Assembly (NCBI GenBank): GCA_963797675.1
Contig: CAWCQQ010000002.1
Location: 2,542,001-2,606,000, forward strand
DNA length: 64,000 nucleotides
From: DASQPR01 sp963797675
GTDB lineage: Bacteria > Actinomycetota > Actinomycetes > Mycobacteriales > Micromonosporaceae
Direction of reading: 5' to 3'
The notes under the pieces were generated by a model. That model was not told where the DNA came from, searched no databases, and was given only the letters and a program-made list of their open reading frames with translations. Numbering within the stretch: the stretch's first letter is position 1; each line of letters starts with the position of its first letter. A program made the translations under genes and the position numbers. Positions 45,096-55,388 of the stretch are shown one piece after another.

Positions 45096-45804
45096 GCCTT
45101 CTTCGGCGCCAACCCGCTGACCAGGGCGGCGACCGCGCCGAGACCGTTGGACGGCGCCCGGCGAGGCGGCCGGAACCACGTACGCGGCGCAGCCGATCAT
45201 CACGGCAGCCGCATCCGACGGCGTATCGCCGACCATCAGCGTGTGCTCCGGTTCGGAGCCCAACTCCAGGCAGGCCGCCCGGAAGATGGCCGGGTCCGGC
45301 TTGAGCCGGCCGAACTCGAACGACAGCACGTACGCGTCGAACATTCCGCCCATGCCCATCGCGTCGAGCAGCGGCCGGATGTCGAAGCCGACGTTGCTGA
45401 CGATCGCCGTGCGGACGCCTGCGGCCCGTAGCGCCGTCAGCGTCGCCACGGCGTCCGCATATGCCAGCCAGCCGTCCGGGGTCAGCAGGCGCTCGTACAG
45501 GGCGTCCGGAAGGCCGTCGACGTGCGCGGCCACGGTCGCGGCCAGGCCGGTGAACGCGGCCCGGTGCGCGTGCGCATACAGGTCACGCTCCGCCCACACT
45601 TCAATCAAGTGCGGGGGTACACGCGCCGGCAACGGCCCGCCTGCGCGCCCGGCCGTCACGAGACGATCCGCGAGAACCGTGGCCGTGCCCGCATCGAGGG
45701 TCAGCATCGCAGGACGCAGCGGCGGCGCAGACCCACGAAACCGGGTCCTCGACCTGGGCCAGCGTGCCGTGGAAGTCGAACAGGACCGCCTCCACCCGGC
45801 GCAT
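45092..45804 (-). CDS. HAD family hydrolase (two frameshifts)
   Basis: About 236 residues after removing one base near 45725 and one near 45150. The start MRRVEAVLFDFHGTLAQVED has motif I (DFHGT; His in place of the more common Asp second position neighbour). The middle reads DALYERLLTPDGWLAYADAV, motif II is TAIVSNVGFD, motif III and IV are FGRLKPDPAIF and MVGDTPSDAAA. The repaired end is APSNGLGAVAALVSGLAPKKA. It inserts between dagK and the sigma/helicase genes. Substrate unknown. Confidence 0.82.
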
Positions 45805-46022
45805 CGGGACGTTTCCGTTGCTCGCGGGGGCATCACCGACCTGGCCAGCTGGCTGGCGAGGACTCGGCGGTTCGGCTTGGTCCGGCACGCCAGCACGATA
45901 CGCCAGCCGCCCACTCGGGTTGCGCGACGCACCGCGGTTTGTCCATTGCAACCTTTTCACCGCCCTTCGCGTCATGTCTAGGATCGCAGGCCAGAGGTGC
46001 TGCGTCATGGGTGGGAGGCCGG

Positions 46023-46544
46023 ATGGACCCCGATTGGGAAGAGATATACGCGGCCCGCTACCAGCGCCTGGTCGCGCTCGTCGCGGTGCTGGCCGGCTCG
46101 CTCGGCGAAGCCGAAGAGGCGGTGCAGGAAGCGTTCGTCCGAGCCCTCGGCCGGCGTTCCACGAGCATCCACGATCCGGAGGCGTGGCTCTATCGGGTCG
46201 CCGTCAATCAGGTGCGCTCCCGGTGGCGCCGGCTCGTGGTCGCCCGCCGTCATGCCGCCGAGATCGCCGACCAGCCGGTCGACGGTTCGCACGCGATGTT
46301 CGACGAGCGGGCAACGCTGATCGCGGCCCTGCGCCGGCTCCCGTTCGGCCAGCGCGAGGCGCTCGCGTTGCACTACATGGCCGATCTGTCGATCGCCGAG
46401 ATCGCGGGACGTCTTGACGTACCCGCGGGGACCGTCAAGGCCCGTCTGTCGCGGGGTCGCGAGGCACTCAAGCAGATGCTGATCGCCGACGGTGAAGACC
46501 GCACCGCCCGCCGGCTCGACCTGGAACGGAGCTTTCATGCCTGA
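46023..46544 (+). CDS. ECF RNA polymerase sigma factor
   Basis: A 173-residue ECF sigma factor: region 2 with AEEAVQEAFVRALGR and DPEAWLYRVAVNQVRSRWRR, and region 4 with LPFGQREALALHYMADLSIAEIAGRLDVPAGTVKARLSRGREAL. ATG with tgggagg upstream. It overlaps the next membrane-protein gene by eight bases, so the two are coupled. Same arrangement as the sigma pair at the left end of the window. Confidence 0.88.
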   Translation: MDPDWEEIYAARYQRLVALVAVLAGSLGEAEEAVQEAFVRALGRRSTSIHDPEAWLYRVAVNQVRSRWRRLVVARRHAAEIADQPVDGSHAMFDERATLIAALRRLPFGQREALALHYMADLSIAEIAGRLDVPAGTVKARLSRGREALKQMLIADGEDRTARRLDLERSFHA

Positions 46545-47748
46545 CACCGACTTCGACACGCTGCGCCAGGACCTGGAGCTCGCGTCGTACCAGCCGCCGT
46601 TTGCGGCCATCCGAGCCCGGCGGACCCGGCGGATCCGACGCCATGCGGTCCTCGGCGTCACCTCGGCGGCCGTGGCCGCGGCCGTGATCGCCGGGGTGGC
46701 CGTGTGGGGTAGCCCGCCGCCGCGCCGTGACCCACTGGCCGTAGCCGCGCCCGCATTCGGCACCGTTGTTGATCGGGTTGCCATTGCTCTGGAATCCGAC
46801 GAGGTCTATGTTCTGCGCGGCCGGTGCGCGGCAGTGTGTCCGGCCGATCAGGTCGACACGTTCAGCCTGGTGGAGCAGCCCTCGGGCGATGGCGTCGGCG
46901 CTTCGGAGAATCTGCCGTCGCACGGTCCGGTCGTAGCTCCTCAGGTCGGCCCGCTGCTGGCGCAGCACGGGACCTACTTCTGGTATTCGATCGGCAACAC
47001 GATCTACAGCTCCGACGACGGTGCGCGGACGTGGCACTCGGACCAGGTAGATGTCGGCGCCGGCGAGTTGCCCGGGCCGGCCTCGGCCAGCGGGAACATC
47101 GCGCTGCTGACCATCGGTGGCAAGCTCTTCGAGGTCGTCGCGGGTCAGCGCCCGACGCCGGTCGAGTTGCCGGCCGGTACGGACGTCGTCGCCTCGGTGT
47201 CCGCGATCTCCGGCGCCGACCAGGAGCACTTCTTCGTCGCGATCTCGGCGGTGGTGAACGGCGACTCCAAGGTCTTCCTGCATGAAGGTGACAGGTGGGT
47301 GGTCGATCGCGCCGATCCGTGCCCGGGCGAGGCTATCGTCGAGTCGGTCGACACGATCGACGTCATCGACACCTCGTTCGAGACCGGAATTCCGCAGTAC
47401 GTCGTCTGCAATGACGTTGACGACGCCACGACCTACCGCACCTCGCTCGACGGTGGTGGCACATGGTCGGCGCCTGCGTCGCTCGGTGGAACGCCGGCCG
47501 GCTGGACCGCCGTCATCAACGACTCCGAGCCGGGCGTATTCGCCGCATGGCTGGCCGGCACGAACGGCACGATCCTGCGCGTACAGCACGGCGCCGCCGG
47601 GGTCAGCGTGACGCCGCCGGCGGTCGTCGGCCATGTCCTCGATTCATTCGTCGCCCAGGGCAGCTTCGCCGCGTTCGCCGACGTCACGGCGGCGCGGGTC
47701 TATGTCACGGCCGACGGTGGCAGATCGTGGCGATTCTACGAAGGCTGA
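46537..47748 (+). CDS. Single-pass membrane protein with Asp-box propeller repeats, partner of the sigma factor
   Basis: A 403-residue protein with a 45-residue cytoplasmic Arg-rich head (RARRTRRIRRH), one transmembrane helix (residues about 46-65) and a large outer domain. The outer part has at least three Asp-box-like repeats of the form S/T-x-D-x-G-x-T/S-W (SSDDGARTW, TSLDGGGTW, TADGGRSW), the mark of sialidase/YCF48-type beta-propellers, and several cysteines. No sialidase active site is visible, so it is probably a binding or sensing propeller coupled to the sigma factor (inference). Confidence 0.75.
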   Translation: MPDTDFDTLRQDLELASYQPPFAAIRARRTRRIRRHAVLGVTSAAVAAAVIAGVAVWGSPPPRRDPLAVAAPAFGTVVDRVAIALESDEVYVLRGRCAAVCPADQVDTFSLVEQPSGDGVGASENLPSHGPVVAPQVGPLLAQHGTYFWYSIGNTIYSSDDGARTWHSDQVDVGAGELPGPASASGNIALLTIGGKLFEVVAGQRPTPVELPAGTDVVASVSAISGADQEHFFVAISAVVNGDSKVFLHEGDRWVVDRADPCPGEAIVESVDTIDVIDTSFETGIPQYVVCNDVDDATTYRTSLDGGGTWSAPASLGGTPAGWTAVINDSEPGVFAAWLAGTNGTILRVQHGAAGVSVTPPAVVGHVLDSFVAQGSFAAFADVTAARVYVTADGGRSWRFYEG

Positions 47749-47835
47749 TCGCCGGTCCGCCGGGCCCGCGGGCGTCCCCACGAGCCCGGCGGCAATGCTG
47801 TCGCCGCTGGTGGGCACCGTCCATAGCCTTGGGGT

Positions 47836-50572
47836 ATGACCAGCCCCGCCGAGCGGTACGCCGCTTCCCGTCGGCGGGCCGCCGAAGAAGCACGCTATCC
47901 CGCGTTGATCGAATTCGTCGCCGGCCTCGACTTCGAACTCGACGACTTCCAGCGCGAGGCCTGCGAGGCGCTGGAATCCGGCGGTGGCGTGCTGGTCTGC
48001 GCTCCGACCGGCGCCGGTAAGACCGTCGTCGGGGAGTTCGCCGTACACCTCGCGCTGCGTGCGGGCGCGACCGGAGCCCGGCGGAAGTGCTTCTACACGA
48101 CACCGATCAAGGCGCTGTCCAATCAGAAGTTCCACGACCTGATCGAGCGCTACGGCGCCGACCAGGTCGGACTCCTCACCGGCGACAACGCGATCAACGG
48201 TGACGCACCGGTCGTCGTGATGACCACCGAGGTCCTACGTAACATGCTCTACGCCGGATCATCCACATTGGACGGTCTCGGCTACGTCGTGATGGACGAG
48301 GTGCACTACCTCGCCGACCGGTTCCGCGGCGCGGTCTGGGAAGAGGTCATCATCCATCTGCCGGCCAGCGTCACGCTGGTTTCGTTGTCGGCGACCGTCT
48401 CCAACGCGGAGGAGTTCGCCGACTGGCTGACCACCGTACGCGGCGAGACCACGGTGATCGTCAGCGAGCATCGTCCGGTGCCGCTGTGGCAGCACATGCT
48501 CGTCGGCAAGCGCATGTTCGACCTGTTCCACGACGCGAACGCGGCCAAGCAGCACGAAGTACACCCGGAACTGCTGCGCTACACCCGTGAGCAGACTCGA
48601 CGGATGGACGGCGAAGCCGGTGGCCGCGGCCGCAGCGGCCGCCGCCGGTACCCGCCGCCGCTGCGCGCCGACTACATCGAGCGCCTCGACCGGGACGGCC
48701 TGCTGCCGGCGATCGTGTTCATCTTCAGCCGGGCCGCCTGCGACGCCGCCGTCCAGCAGTGCCTGCAGGCCGGGCTCCGGCTGACCGGTCCGGACGTGCG
48801 CGCCGAGATCCGGGAGATCGCACAGAGCCGTACGGCGCACATCGCCTCGGAAGACCTGCAGGTCCTCGGCTACTGGGAGTGGCTGGACGGTCTCGAGCGC
48901 GGCCTCGCCGCCCACCACGCCGGTCTGCTGCCGGTCTTCAAGGAAGTCGTCGAGGAGCTGTTCGTACGCGGCCTGGTCAAGGCCGTGTTCGCGACCGAGA
49001 CGCTGTCACTCGGCATCAACATGCCGGCGCGCTGCGTCGTCCTGGAGAAGCTCGTCAAGTTCAACGGCGAGGCGCACGTCGACCTGACCGCGGGGGAGTA
49101 CACCCAGCTCACCGGCCGGGCCGGGCGCCGTGGCATCGACGTGGAAGGTCACGCCGTCGTGGTGTGGGGACCCGATCTCGATCCACGCCACGTCGCCGGG
49201 CTCGCGTCCACCCGGACCTATCCGCTGCGTTCGTCGTTCCGGCCGTCGTACAACATGGCGGTGAATCTTGTCGGCTCGGTCGGCGTGAGCCGCGCTCGCG
49301 ACCTGTTGGAGTCGTCGTTCGCGCAGTTCCAGGCGGACCGCTCGGTGGTCGGCATCGCCAGCCAGGTTCACCGCAACCAGGAGACCGCCGACATCTACGA
49401 GGTCGAGATGGGCTGCGACCGAGGCGACTTCGCGGAGTATTTCGCGCTGCGGATCGCGATCGCCGACCGGGAGAAGTCGATGGCGCGGCACAGCGTGTCG
49501 CAGCGGCGTGCGGCCGCGCTCTCGGCGCTGGAGAAACTCAAGATCGGCGACGTGATCCGGGTCCCGGCCGGCAAGCACTCCGGGCTCGCCGTCGTGCTCG
49601 ATCCCGGCGTCGGCGGGTTCGCCGAGCCGCGTCCGATGGTGCTCACCGAGGACCGCTGGGCCGGCCGGATTTCGATCGACCGACTTCACCGCGCCGGTCG
49701 AGGCGCTCGGCCGGGTCCGCGTACCCAAGCATTTCAATCAGCGCTCGCCCGCCGAGCGCCGTGACCTCGCGGCGACACTGCGGAACGCGGACCTGCACGG
49801 TGACGTGCGCCGGCCGCCGCGTGCGCGCAGTGCCGCCGCGGACGACCGGGAACTCGAGCGGCTGCGGCATGACATGCGCAAACACCCGTGCCACGCTTGT
49901 CCGGACCGGGAGGATCACGCGCGCTGGGCGGAGCGGCGCTACCGGCTCGACGAAGGACAACGAGCAGTTGCGGTCGAAGGTCGCGTCGCGGACCGGGTCG
50001 CTTGCGCGCATGTTCGATCAGGTATGCGCGATGCTGCGTTCGCGTGGCTATCTGGACGGTTCGGGTGTGACCGAGGCGGGCACGATGCTGTCGCGGATCT
50101 GGACCGAATCGGATCTGCTCGTGGCGGAGTGCATCCGGTCCGGCAGTCTGGAATGCGTTGGAGCCGGCCGAACTCGCCGGGGTCGTGTCGATCGTGCTGT
50201 TCGAGGCGCGCCGCGAAGGCGAGGAGCGGGCTTCGGTGCCGTACGGTAAGGTCAGCGACGCGGTCGAGGAGACGCGGCGGTTGTGGGTCGTCGATCGCGG
50301 GTGACGAATCTGCGCACGGACTTGAGCTGACCCGGGAACCGGATCTGGGCTTCGTCTGGCCGATGTACCGGTGGGCCCGCGGCGAACCGCTGTCCAAGGT
50401 GCTGGCCAGCGCGAACACCGAGAACGGCGAGATGCCGGCCGGCGATTTCGTGCGATGGGCGCGTCAGGTCATCGATCTGCTGGGACAGATCGCAGAGGCA
50501 TCGCCACAGCTGCGGACGAACGCGCGGCAGGCGAGCCAACTGATCAACCGTGGCATCCTGTCGATCTTCTGA
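47836..50572 (+). CDS. Ski2/Mtr4-like DEAD-box RNA helicase (four frameshifts)
   Basis: A superfamily 2 helicase of about 910 residues after repair. Motif I is APTGAGKTVVGE, Ia TTPIKALSNQK, II VVMDEVHYLADRFRG, III VSLSATVSN, IV/V FATETLSLGINMPAR and VI QLTGRAGRRGID. The C-terminal part (VEALGRVRVPKHFNQRS, PCHACPDREDHARWAERRYRL and GILSIF) is the DSHCT-type domain. Single extra bases lie near 49678, 49950, 50155 and 50295. Actinobacterial homologues near tatC and pafBC are thought to act in RNA processing. Confidence 0.92.
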
Positions 50573-50580
50573 TCTCCTCA

Positions 50581-51588
50581 TCAGTCCAGGCGATCGACGT
50601 ACTGCGCGCGTACCTGGCCGCCGAACAGCTTCCAGTACAGGCTGTTGAGCCGGGCCGCGTCGCCAGCGTGCCGGTCGAGGATCGCAGCGACGCTCGGTGG
50701 TACGCCATCGGGTCTGTCCCCGGCTGCGCATCGGCGTACGAATTCGTTGCGCTCGACGGGACCGCCTTGGGTGGACGCCGGGACGCCACAGACGGCATTG
50801 GCCAGCCAGTTGACGAGCACCATCGCGGCGTAGCCGGCGTCGTGCGTCGCATTGCGCTCGACGTAGTCGCGTTCGGCCGGCGACAGGTCGAAATGCGGTG
50901 ACGTGGCAAGTCCGAAATCGACCAGGTAGACACGCTCCCCGTCGGTCCGCATGTTCTCGACGTGGCCGTCCATGTGTAGAAGTTCTCGGTCGCGGAGAAA
51001 CGCCACGATCTCGAACAGCTGTTTCTCCAGCATTTCCGCCGTGCCCATCGGATCCGCGCGTAGCCAGGGGCGCAGTGCATACGGGATGTATTCGAGAAAC
51101 AGCACGAGGCTGTGTGAGGCGGTGGCCAGCGCTTCCAGGCGGGAGCGGACGGCAGGAGAGCCGTCCATCGCGGTGACGGCCGCATCGATATCCGCGTGCT
51201 CGGCTGCTATCGGCGGCCGGCCAGGCAGTACGCGCCAGTGGTAGAGCAGCGGAAACGACTCGGTCGCGCCGGCCAGGACGCCGTCGGTGACAATCCCGTT
51301 CGCGGCCAGTTCGCGCCACGCGCCGAAGCCCGGTCCGCCAACACCGTACTGGCAGTATGTCGGCAAGTCGAAGAGGTTCGCCGTCGATTGGGGGTGGGCC
51401 AGCTCCCGGTCGGTCAACGGGATCTGCTTGGCGAACACCGTCACGCCGTTGACGTCGAGCAGGACGGAGCCGCCGCCAATACCCGCGTCGCCGACGGTCC
51501 CTGCGCTCATTCTGGCAGCCAGTTCATCGTCGCTACAACCGGCGAGGTACGCCGACGTGCTGTCGTACGCCGTTCGTCTGGCCGCCAT
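50581..51588 (-). CDS. Protein kinase-like (atypical kinase fold) protein
   Basis: A 335-residue kinase fold of a Streptomyces-type family. The ATP lysine is in VTVFAKQIPLTDRE, the alpha-C glutamate in FGAWRELAANG, the catalytic loop is LLHMDGHVENMRTDG (His-x-Asp and Asn) and the metal motif is LVDFGLATS. The distal part is helical. It converges on the helicase and is divergent from the DUF6036 toxin-partner gene. All catalytic residues appear present, so it should be active; the substrate is unknown. The ATG within VMAARRTAYDSTSAYL is the best start, although the frame continues farther upstream. Confidence 0.83.
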   Translation of the reverse strand: MAARRTAYDSTSAYLAGCSDDELAARMSAGTVGDAGIGGGSVLLDVNGVTVFAKQIPLTDRELAHPQSTANLFDLPTYCQYGVGGPGFGAWRELAANGIVTDGVLAGATESFPLLYHWRVLPGRPPIAAEHADIDAAVTAMDGSPAVRSRLEALATASHSLVLFLEYIPYALRPWLRADPMGTAEMLEKQLFEIVAFLRDRELLHMDGHVENMRTDGERVYLVDFGLATSPHFDLSPAERDYVERNATHDAGYAAMVLVNWLANAVCGVPASTQGGPVERNEFVRRCAAGDRPDGVPPSVAAILDRHAGDAARLNSLYWKLFGGQVRAQYVDRLD

Positions 51589-51736
51589 CACCGGCCCATC
51601 ATGCCAGCGGCTCCAGATGCGGCACCGTGCGAACCGGCGGTTCGCGTACCCTGGCAGCCGGACGACGTGACGGTCATCCAGGTAAGTGATGGGGAGAGTT
51701 CTCGCTATCCGGATAACGCAGACTACGGTTGTCCGT

Positions 51737-52135
51737 GTGGATGAGCGTGCTCCGGCGAGGCCGTACCGGCCGTTGACCTTGGTCAGATTGGCTGGCTTGC
51801 TGACGTCAGCCGATGATTCCTTGCGGCGGCGCCTGTTGGCGGAATTTCTCGAGGAGTACCGCTGGGAAACTCCTGGTTCGCGACTGATGCTCTTGGAGAC
51901 TGAACCTGCGGAGACCGGCGACGAGCACTGGGATGTTTTGCTGGCTGCCGTGGCAGAACATCTGGCCGCTCGAGACGGTCGTGCCGGGCCGTCGTGGACC
52001 GAGACACGATCGCTACGACGATTTTGGTTCCCGTTTAACTCGAAGGCCGCTCGAGTCGATGCAGTCGTACATGCGCCCGCTGCGTTCCGCCGCCGTGGTG
52101 TATTTATCGCGGCCCACGAATTGGAGGTCGCGTGA
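51737..52135 (+). CDS. Partner protein of DUF6036-type nucleotidyltransferase (antitoxin-like)
   Basis: A 132-residue protein (MDERAPARPYRPLTLVRLAG...) with the family traits LLAEFLEEYRWE, RRFWFPFNSKAARVDAVVHAPAAFRRRGVF. In actinobacteria such genes immediately precede DUF6036 nucleotidyltransferases in toxin-antitoxin-like pairs. I chose a GTG that follows tacggt by ten bases, a likely leaderless start; the frame extends to 51686. It overlaps the next gene by four bases (gtga). Confidence 0.72.
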   Translation: MDERAPARPYRPLTLVRLAGLLTSADDSLRRRLLAEFLEEYRWETPGSRLMLLETEPAETGDEHWDVLLAAVAEHLAARDGRAGPSWTETRSLRRFWFPFNSKAARVDAVVHAPAAFRRRGVFIAAHELEVA

Positions 52136-52528
52136 GCGCCGAGGATCCGTTGCTCGATCGTACGCTGATCGAAGATGCCTTTCGGCGCCTCGGCGACCGA
52201 CTGGTCAAGCGAGGCGTCGTTGGTGATCTCTACATTTTCGGCGGCGCGGCTATGGCCTTGGCCCACGTCGCGCCCGGCGGTGACGCAGCGGCGCCTCGCG
52301 TGTTTGACCACCCCGGCCTGCGCGTATCGGCTGCCTCGCCGGAGCATCTGTTGGCGATGAAGGTGTTCGCGGCGCGACGTCGGGACGCGGAAGATTCGAT
52401 TCTTGGTAGCGCACCTTCATCTGACGACTGCGGACGAGGTACTCGCACTTTGTGCTGAGATTTTCGTCGATGAGGAGGTGCCACCCCGCGCTCGGCTAGT
52501 CCTCGAGGACGTATTCGGTGAGCGGTAG
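52132..52528 (+). pseudogene. DUF6036 nucleotidyltransferase with deleted catalytic core
   Basis: The ends match the DUF6036 nucleotidyltransferase family: LLDRTLIEDAFRRLGDRLVKRG, then LYIFGGAAMALA; and HVAPGGDAAAPRVFDHPGLR, SPEHLLAMKVFAARRRDAED, ending EVPPRARLVLEDVFGER. The part between, normally about 45-50 residues with the DxD metal site (TRDVDA), is absent. ALA joins directly to HVAPGG in frame. A further frameshift lies near 52395. At 131 residues instead of about 180 it cannot be an active nucleotidyltransferase. Confidence 0.75.
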
Positions 52529-52556
52529 GCAACGATCATCCGGCTGCCGGACGCTA

Positions 52557-53210
52557 CTACGTTGTGCCGAGGCCCGCTGCGCGGCCCTTGAGCGCGGCGG
52601 CGGTCCGGTCCGGAACGTGCAACTTGACCAGGATCGACGACACATGGTTGCGGACGGTCTTGTCGGTGAGGCCGAGCGCTCGTGCGATCTCGGAGTTGCG
52701 GGCGCCCGCCGATAGCAGGCTCAGAACGTCGCGTTCGCGCGGTGTGAGCTGGGGAAAGGCCGGCGCCGCCGAGACCGTGCGATCGCCGGTGAAGGACTCG
52801 ACGATCCGTTCGGCGATGGTCGCGCCATAGATTGCCTGACCCGCCGCGACGGCGAGGATTCCTCGTACCAGCTCCGCTTTTTCGGCTCCTTTGAGCAGGT
52901 AACCACGTGCACCCGCACGCAACGCGGCGAAGACGGACTCGTCGTCGGCGTGCATCGTCAAGACGAGTACGCCGATATGCGGGTGCCGGGCCAGGAGCGA
53001 ACGGGTGGCCGACGCACCGTCGAGATCGGGCATGGCGAGGTCGGTCAGGACGACGTCCGGCGCGGTCTGATCGACGATCGCCAACAGTTCCACGCCGGTC
53101 GCCGCCTCGCCGACGACAGTGACCTCGGACGCGGTCGCCAGCGCGGCGACAACGCCGTAGCGAAACATCGGATGGTCATCGGCGATGACGACCCGGATCG
53201 GGTCACTCAC
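52557..53210 (-). CDS. NarL/FixJ-family response regulator
   Basis: A 217-residue regulator. The receiver has the acidic pair VVIADDHPMF, the phospho-acceptor Asp57 in VVLTDLAMPD, and the Lys of YLLKG. The output is a LuxR-type helix-turn-helix, LTPRERDVLSLLSAGARNSEIARALGLTDKTVRNHVSSIL. It lies 13 bases after its sensor kinase gene in the same operon. Confidence 0.93.
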   Translation of the reverse strand: MSDPIRVVIADDHPMFRYGVVAALATASEVTVVGEAATGVELLAIVDQTAPDVVLTDLAMPDLDGASATRSLLARHPHIGVLVLTMHADDESVFAALRAGARGYLLKGAEKAELVRGILAVAAGQAIYGATIAERIVESFTGDRTVSAAPAFPQLTPRERDVLSLLSAGARNSEIARALGLTDKTVRNHVSSILVKLHVPDRTAAALKGRAAGLGTT

Positions 53211-53223
53211 GGTGTCTCCACCA

Positions 53224-55227
53224 TCATGTTGCCTCCAGCGGAATGCGGGCGATCACGGTGGTACCCGATGCGTTTGTGGTGTCCGCGATGTGGAAGCTAC
53301 CGCCGAGTTCCTCGGAGCGCTGGCGCATCGACGTCAGCCCGACGCCGTCCGCGCCGAGTTGGAGCGGAAGTCCGCGTCCGTTGTCGCGAACCTCGATGGT
53401 CAGATCCCCGTCGAACCGGAAGCTGACCATACACACGCTGGCGCCGGCGTGACGGACGACGTTGGTGATCGCCTCGTCGGCGATCCGGTACGCGGCGACC
53501 TCGACCGCGCCCGGCAACTCCGGCATCGACTCCGGCGCGTCGACCCGGACCGACAGTCGACGACCGGCCCGGTCGCTGACTGCTGCGGCCCGTTCCCGCA
53601 ATGCCGCGACGAGCCCGTGCTCGTCCAGCGCGGTCGGGCGGAGCGCGTCGATGATCCGCCGTACCTCCTCGACCGATCGATGGACCTCTTCGCGCAGCCG
53701 CTCGATGATTGCGGCCGCACGCTCCGGATCCTCCCGCAACGATGCCTCGACCGCCTCCAGCCCGAGGGCCGTGCCGGACAGCGACGGTCCGAGGCCGTCG
53801 TGCAGGTCGCGCCGGATCCGTTGCCGTTCGGTCATGGTCACCGCGACCAGGCGTTCCCGGGCGATCGTGATCTGCCGGTTGAGCCGCCCGGCGTGTACGA
53901 CCACGGCAACCGGTACGGCGAGCGCTTCGATGATCCGGTGATCCGCCGGAGCGAGCGTCGCCTCGCCGGCGTGCGGGGATACCACGAGATCGGCGACGTG
54001 GTCTCCGTTGAAGGAGAGCGCAAGTGCATGGCGAGGCTCGGTGGGGGACCCGGTCTCGGCGAGCAGTGTGCCGTCGATGTCGACGACCGCGGCATATCCG
54101 GCCCGTACGGAGGCGGCCACGGCCTGGACGACCGCGAGGAGTGGATCCGGTGTCGTGGCGGCAAGATGCGCACCCATGCCCCGAACGGCGCGGAGCGGAT
54201 CGTGGCGGGCGCCGTAGACGAGACGATCGACGCCGCGCTGCATCCGGTCGCGTACCGGCACGAGCAGTACGGCGACGGTGGCCGCGCTCGCGATACCGGC
54301 GATCGGCCCCGACGGTACGAGCGCCGCCACGGCCTCGTTGACGACGGTGTAGACGACGATGACCAGGACGGTCAGGGAACCGTACAGGATCGTGCGGCGG
54401 ACGATCAGTTCCACGCCGAGCAGCCGATACCGCAGGACACCGACGACGATCGCTGCCGGGATCGCGACGAGTCCGAGGTCGAAGATCCACGCCGGCAGCG
54501 ACAGGAACGCCACCGCTACCGCCAACGCGGCCGTGGTCAGCAGCCACAGCAGCTGCTGGCGCTGCGGAAACTCGGCGCGCCACGCACGGAGCACCGCGTT
54601 GCCGATGCTCGCGACCATCGCCGCCACGACGATGACTCCACCGGCGACGCCGAGCGCCAGCGAGATCGCGTGCGGAAGCGCGGCAACCGGCCGTTCACCA
54701 CGGACGTCACCCTCAACGGCACCGGGCGCGAGGCCGATCGCGACGGTCAACAGCGCCATCCCGACCACTGCTGCCACGTTGACCCATCGCCACCAGCGGG
54801 CCGGCAGTCGCCCGTCCGGATACAGCACGACGAGCACGGTGACCGGGATGAAGAGCGCGGGGATCCACAGGGACGCACCGAGTGACAGCGCCAGCGGGCC
54901 GAGCGGCAGGTGGTCGCCGGCCGACACGATGGTTCGGATGCCGTACACGTTGGCCGCGTTCTGAGTGGCGCCGAGCAGCGCGAACACGAGCATCAGCCAG
55001 CCGATCGGGTTGCGCGGACGAACCGTCGTCAGCAGCACCCCAGCGCCGACGATGCCGACGTCCACGATCAGATCGCTATACGGCACCGGCTGACCGGTCA
55101 CGCCGGGCCGGCCCGCGAGCCCGTGGCCGACCAGGACGGTGGAGATCAACTCCAGCACGATCAAGACCGCGACAACCCAGCCGGTACGGCGGGCGGTCGT
55201 CTCACTCCAGCATCGGCGGTCCGGCAT
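53224..55227 (-). CDS. Membrane sensor histidine kinase, NarX/LiaS-like (HisKA_3)
   Basis: A 667-residue sensor. About ten hydrophobic helices occupy the first 330 residues (GWVVAVLIVLELISTVLVG to VAVLLVPVRDR), then a linker with a GAF-like region. The dimerisation/phospho-histidine motif is RRDLHDGLGPSLSG near residue 475, and the ATPase has DNGRGLP. The D-x-G-x-G ATP lid is complete. It is cotranscribed with the NarL-type regulator and divergent from a membrane protein gene that may be a target. Confidence 0.9.
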   Translation of the reverse strand: MPDRRCWSETTARRTGWVVAVLIVLELISTVLVGHGLAGRPGVTGQPVPYSDLIVDVGIVGAGVLLTTVRPRNPIGWLMLVFALLGATQNAANVYGIRTIVSAGDHLPLGPLALSLGASLWIPALFIPVTVLVVLYPDGRLPARWWRWVNVAAVVGMALLTVAIGLAPGAVEGDVRGERPVAALPHAISLALGVAGGVIVVAAMVASIGNAVLRAWRAEFPQRQQLLWLLTTAALAVAVAFLSLPAWIFDLGLVAIPAAIVVGVLRYRLLGVELIVRRTILYGSLTVLVIVVYTVVNEAVAALVPSGPIAGIASAATVAVLLVPVRDRMQRGVDRLVYGARHDPLRAVRGMGAHLAATTPDPLLAVVQAVAASVRAGYAAVVDIDGTLLAETGSPTEPRHALALSFNGDHVADLVVSPHAGEATLAPADHRIIEALAVPVAVVVHAGRLNRQITIARERLVAVTMTERQRIRRDLHDGLGPSLSGTALGLEAVEASLREDPERAAAIIERLREEVHRSVEEVRRIIDALRPTALDEHGLVAALRERAAAVSDRAGRRLSVRVDAPESMPELPGAVEVAAYRIADEAITNVVRHAGASVCMVSFRFDGDLTIEVRDNGRGLPLQLGADGVGLTSMRQRSEELGGSFHIADTTNASGTTVIARIPLEAT

Positions 55228-55388
55228 GGCGCCAAGTATCGCTGCCAGTCACGTTCGTGTCAGTGGCCAATTGTCCTGGGTAGCCGGGAGATTCTCCTGA
55301 TCGACCCGGGACGGTCGACACTGCCTGGACACGGTGGCGTACCGCGAGTCTGAGTGCATTCGTCGACTGCTTCGATCAAGGAGATTCT

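Noticed and set aside
47749..47835. Small gene between the propeller membrane protein and the helicase
   Set aside because: Only 87 bases, no start with coding character; it probably holds the helicase promoter.
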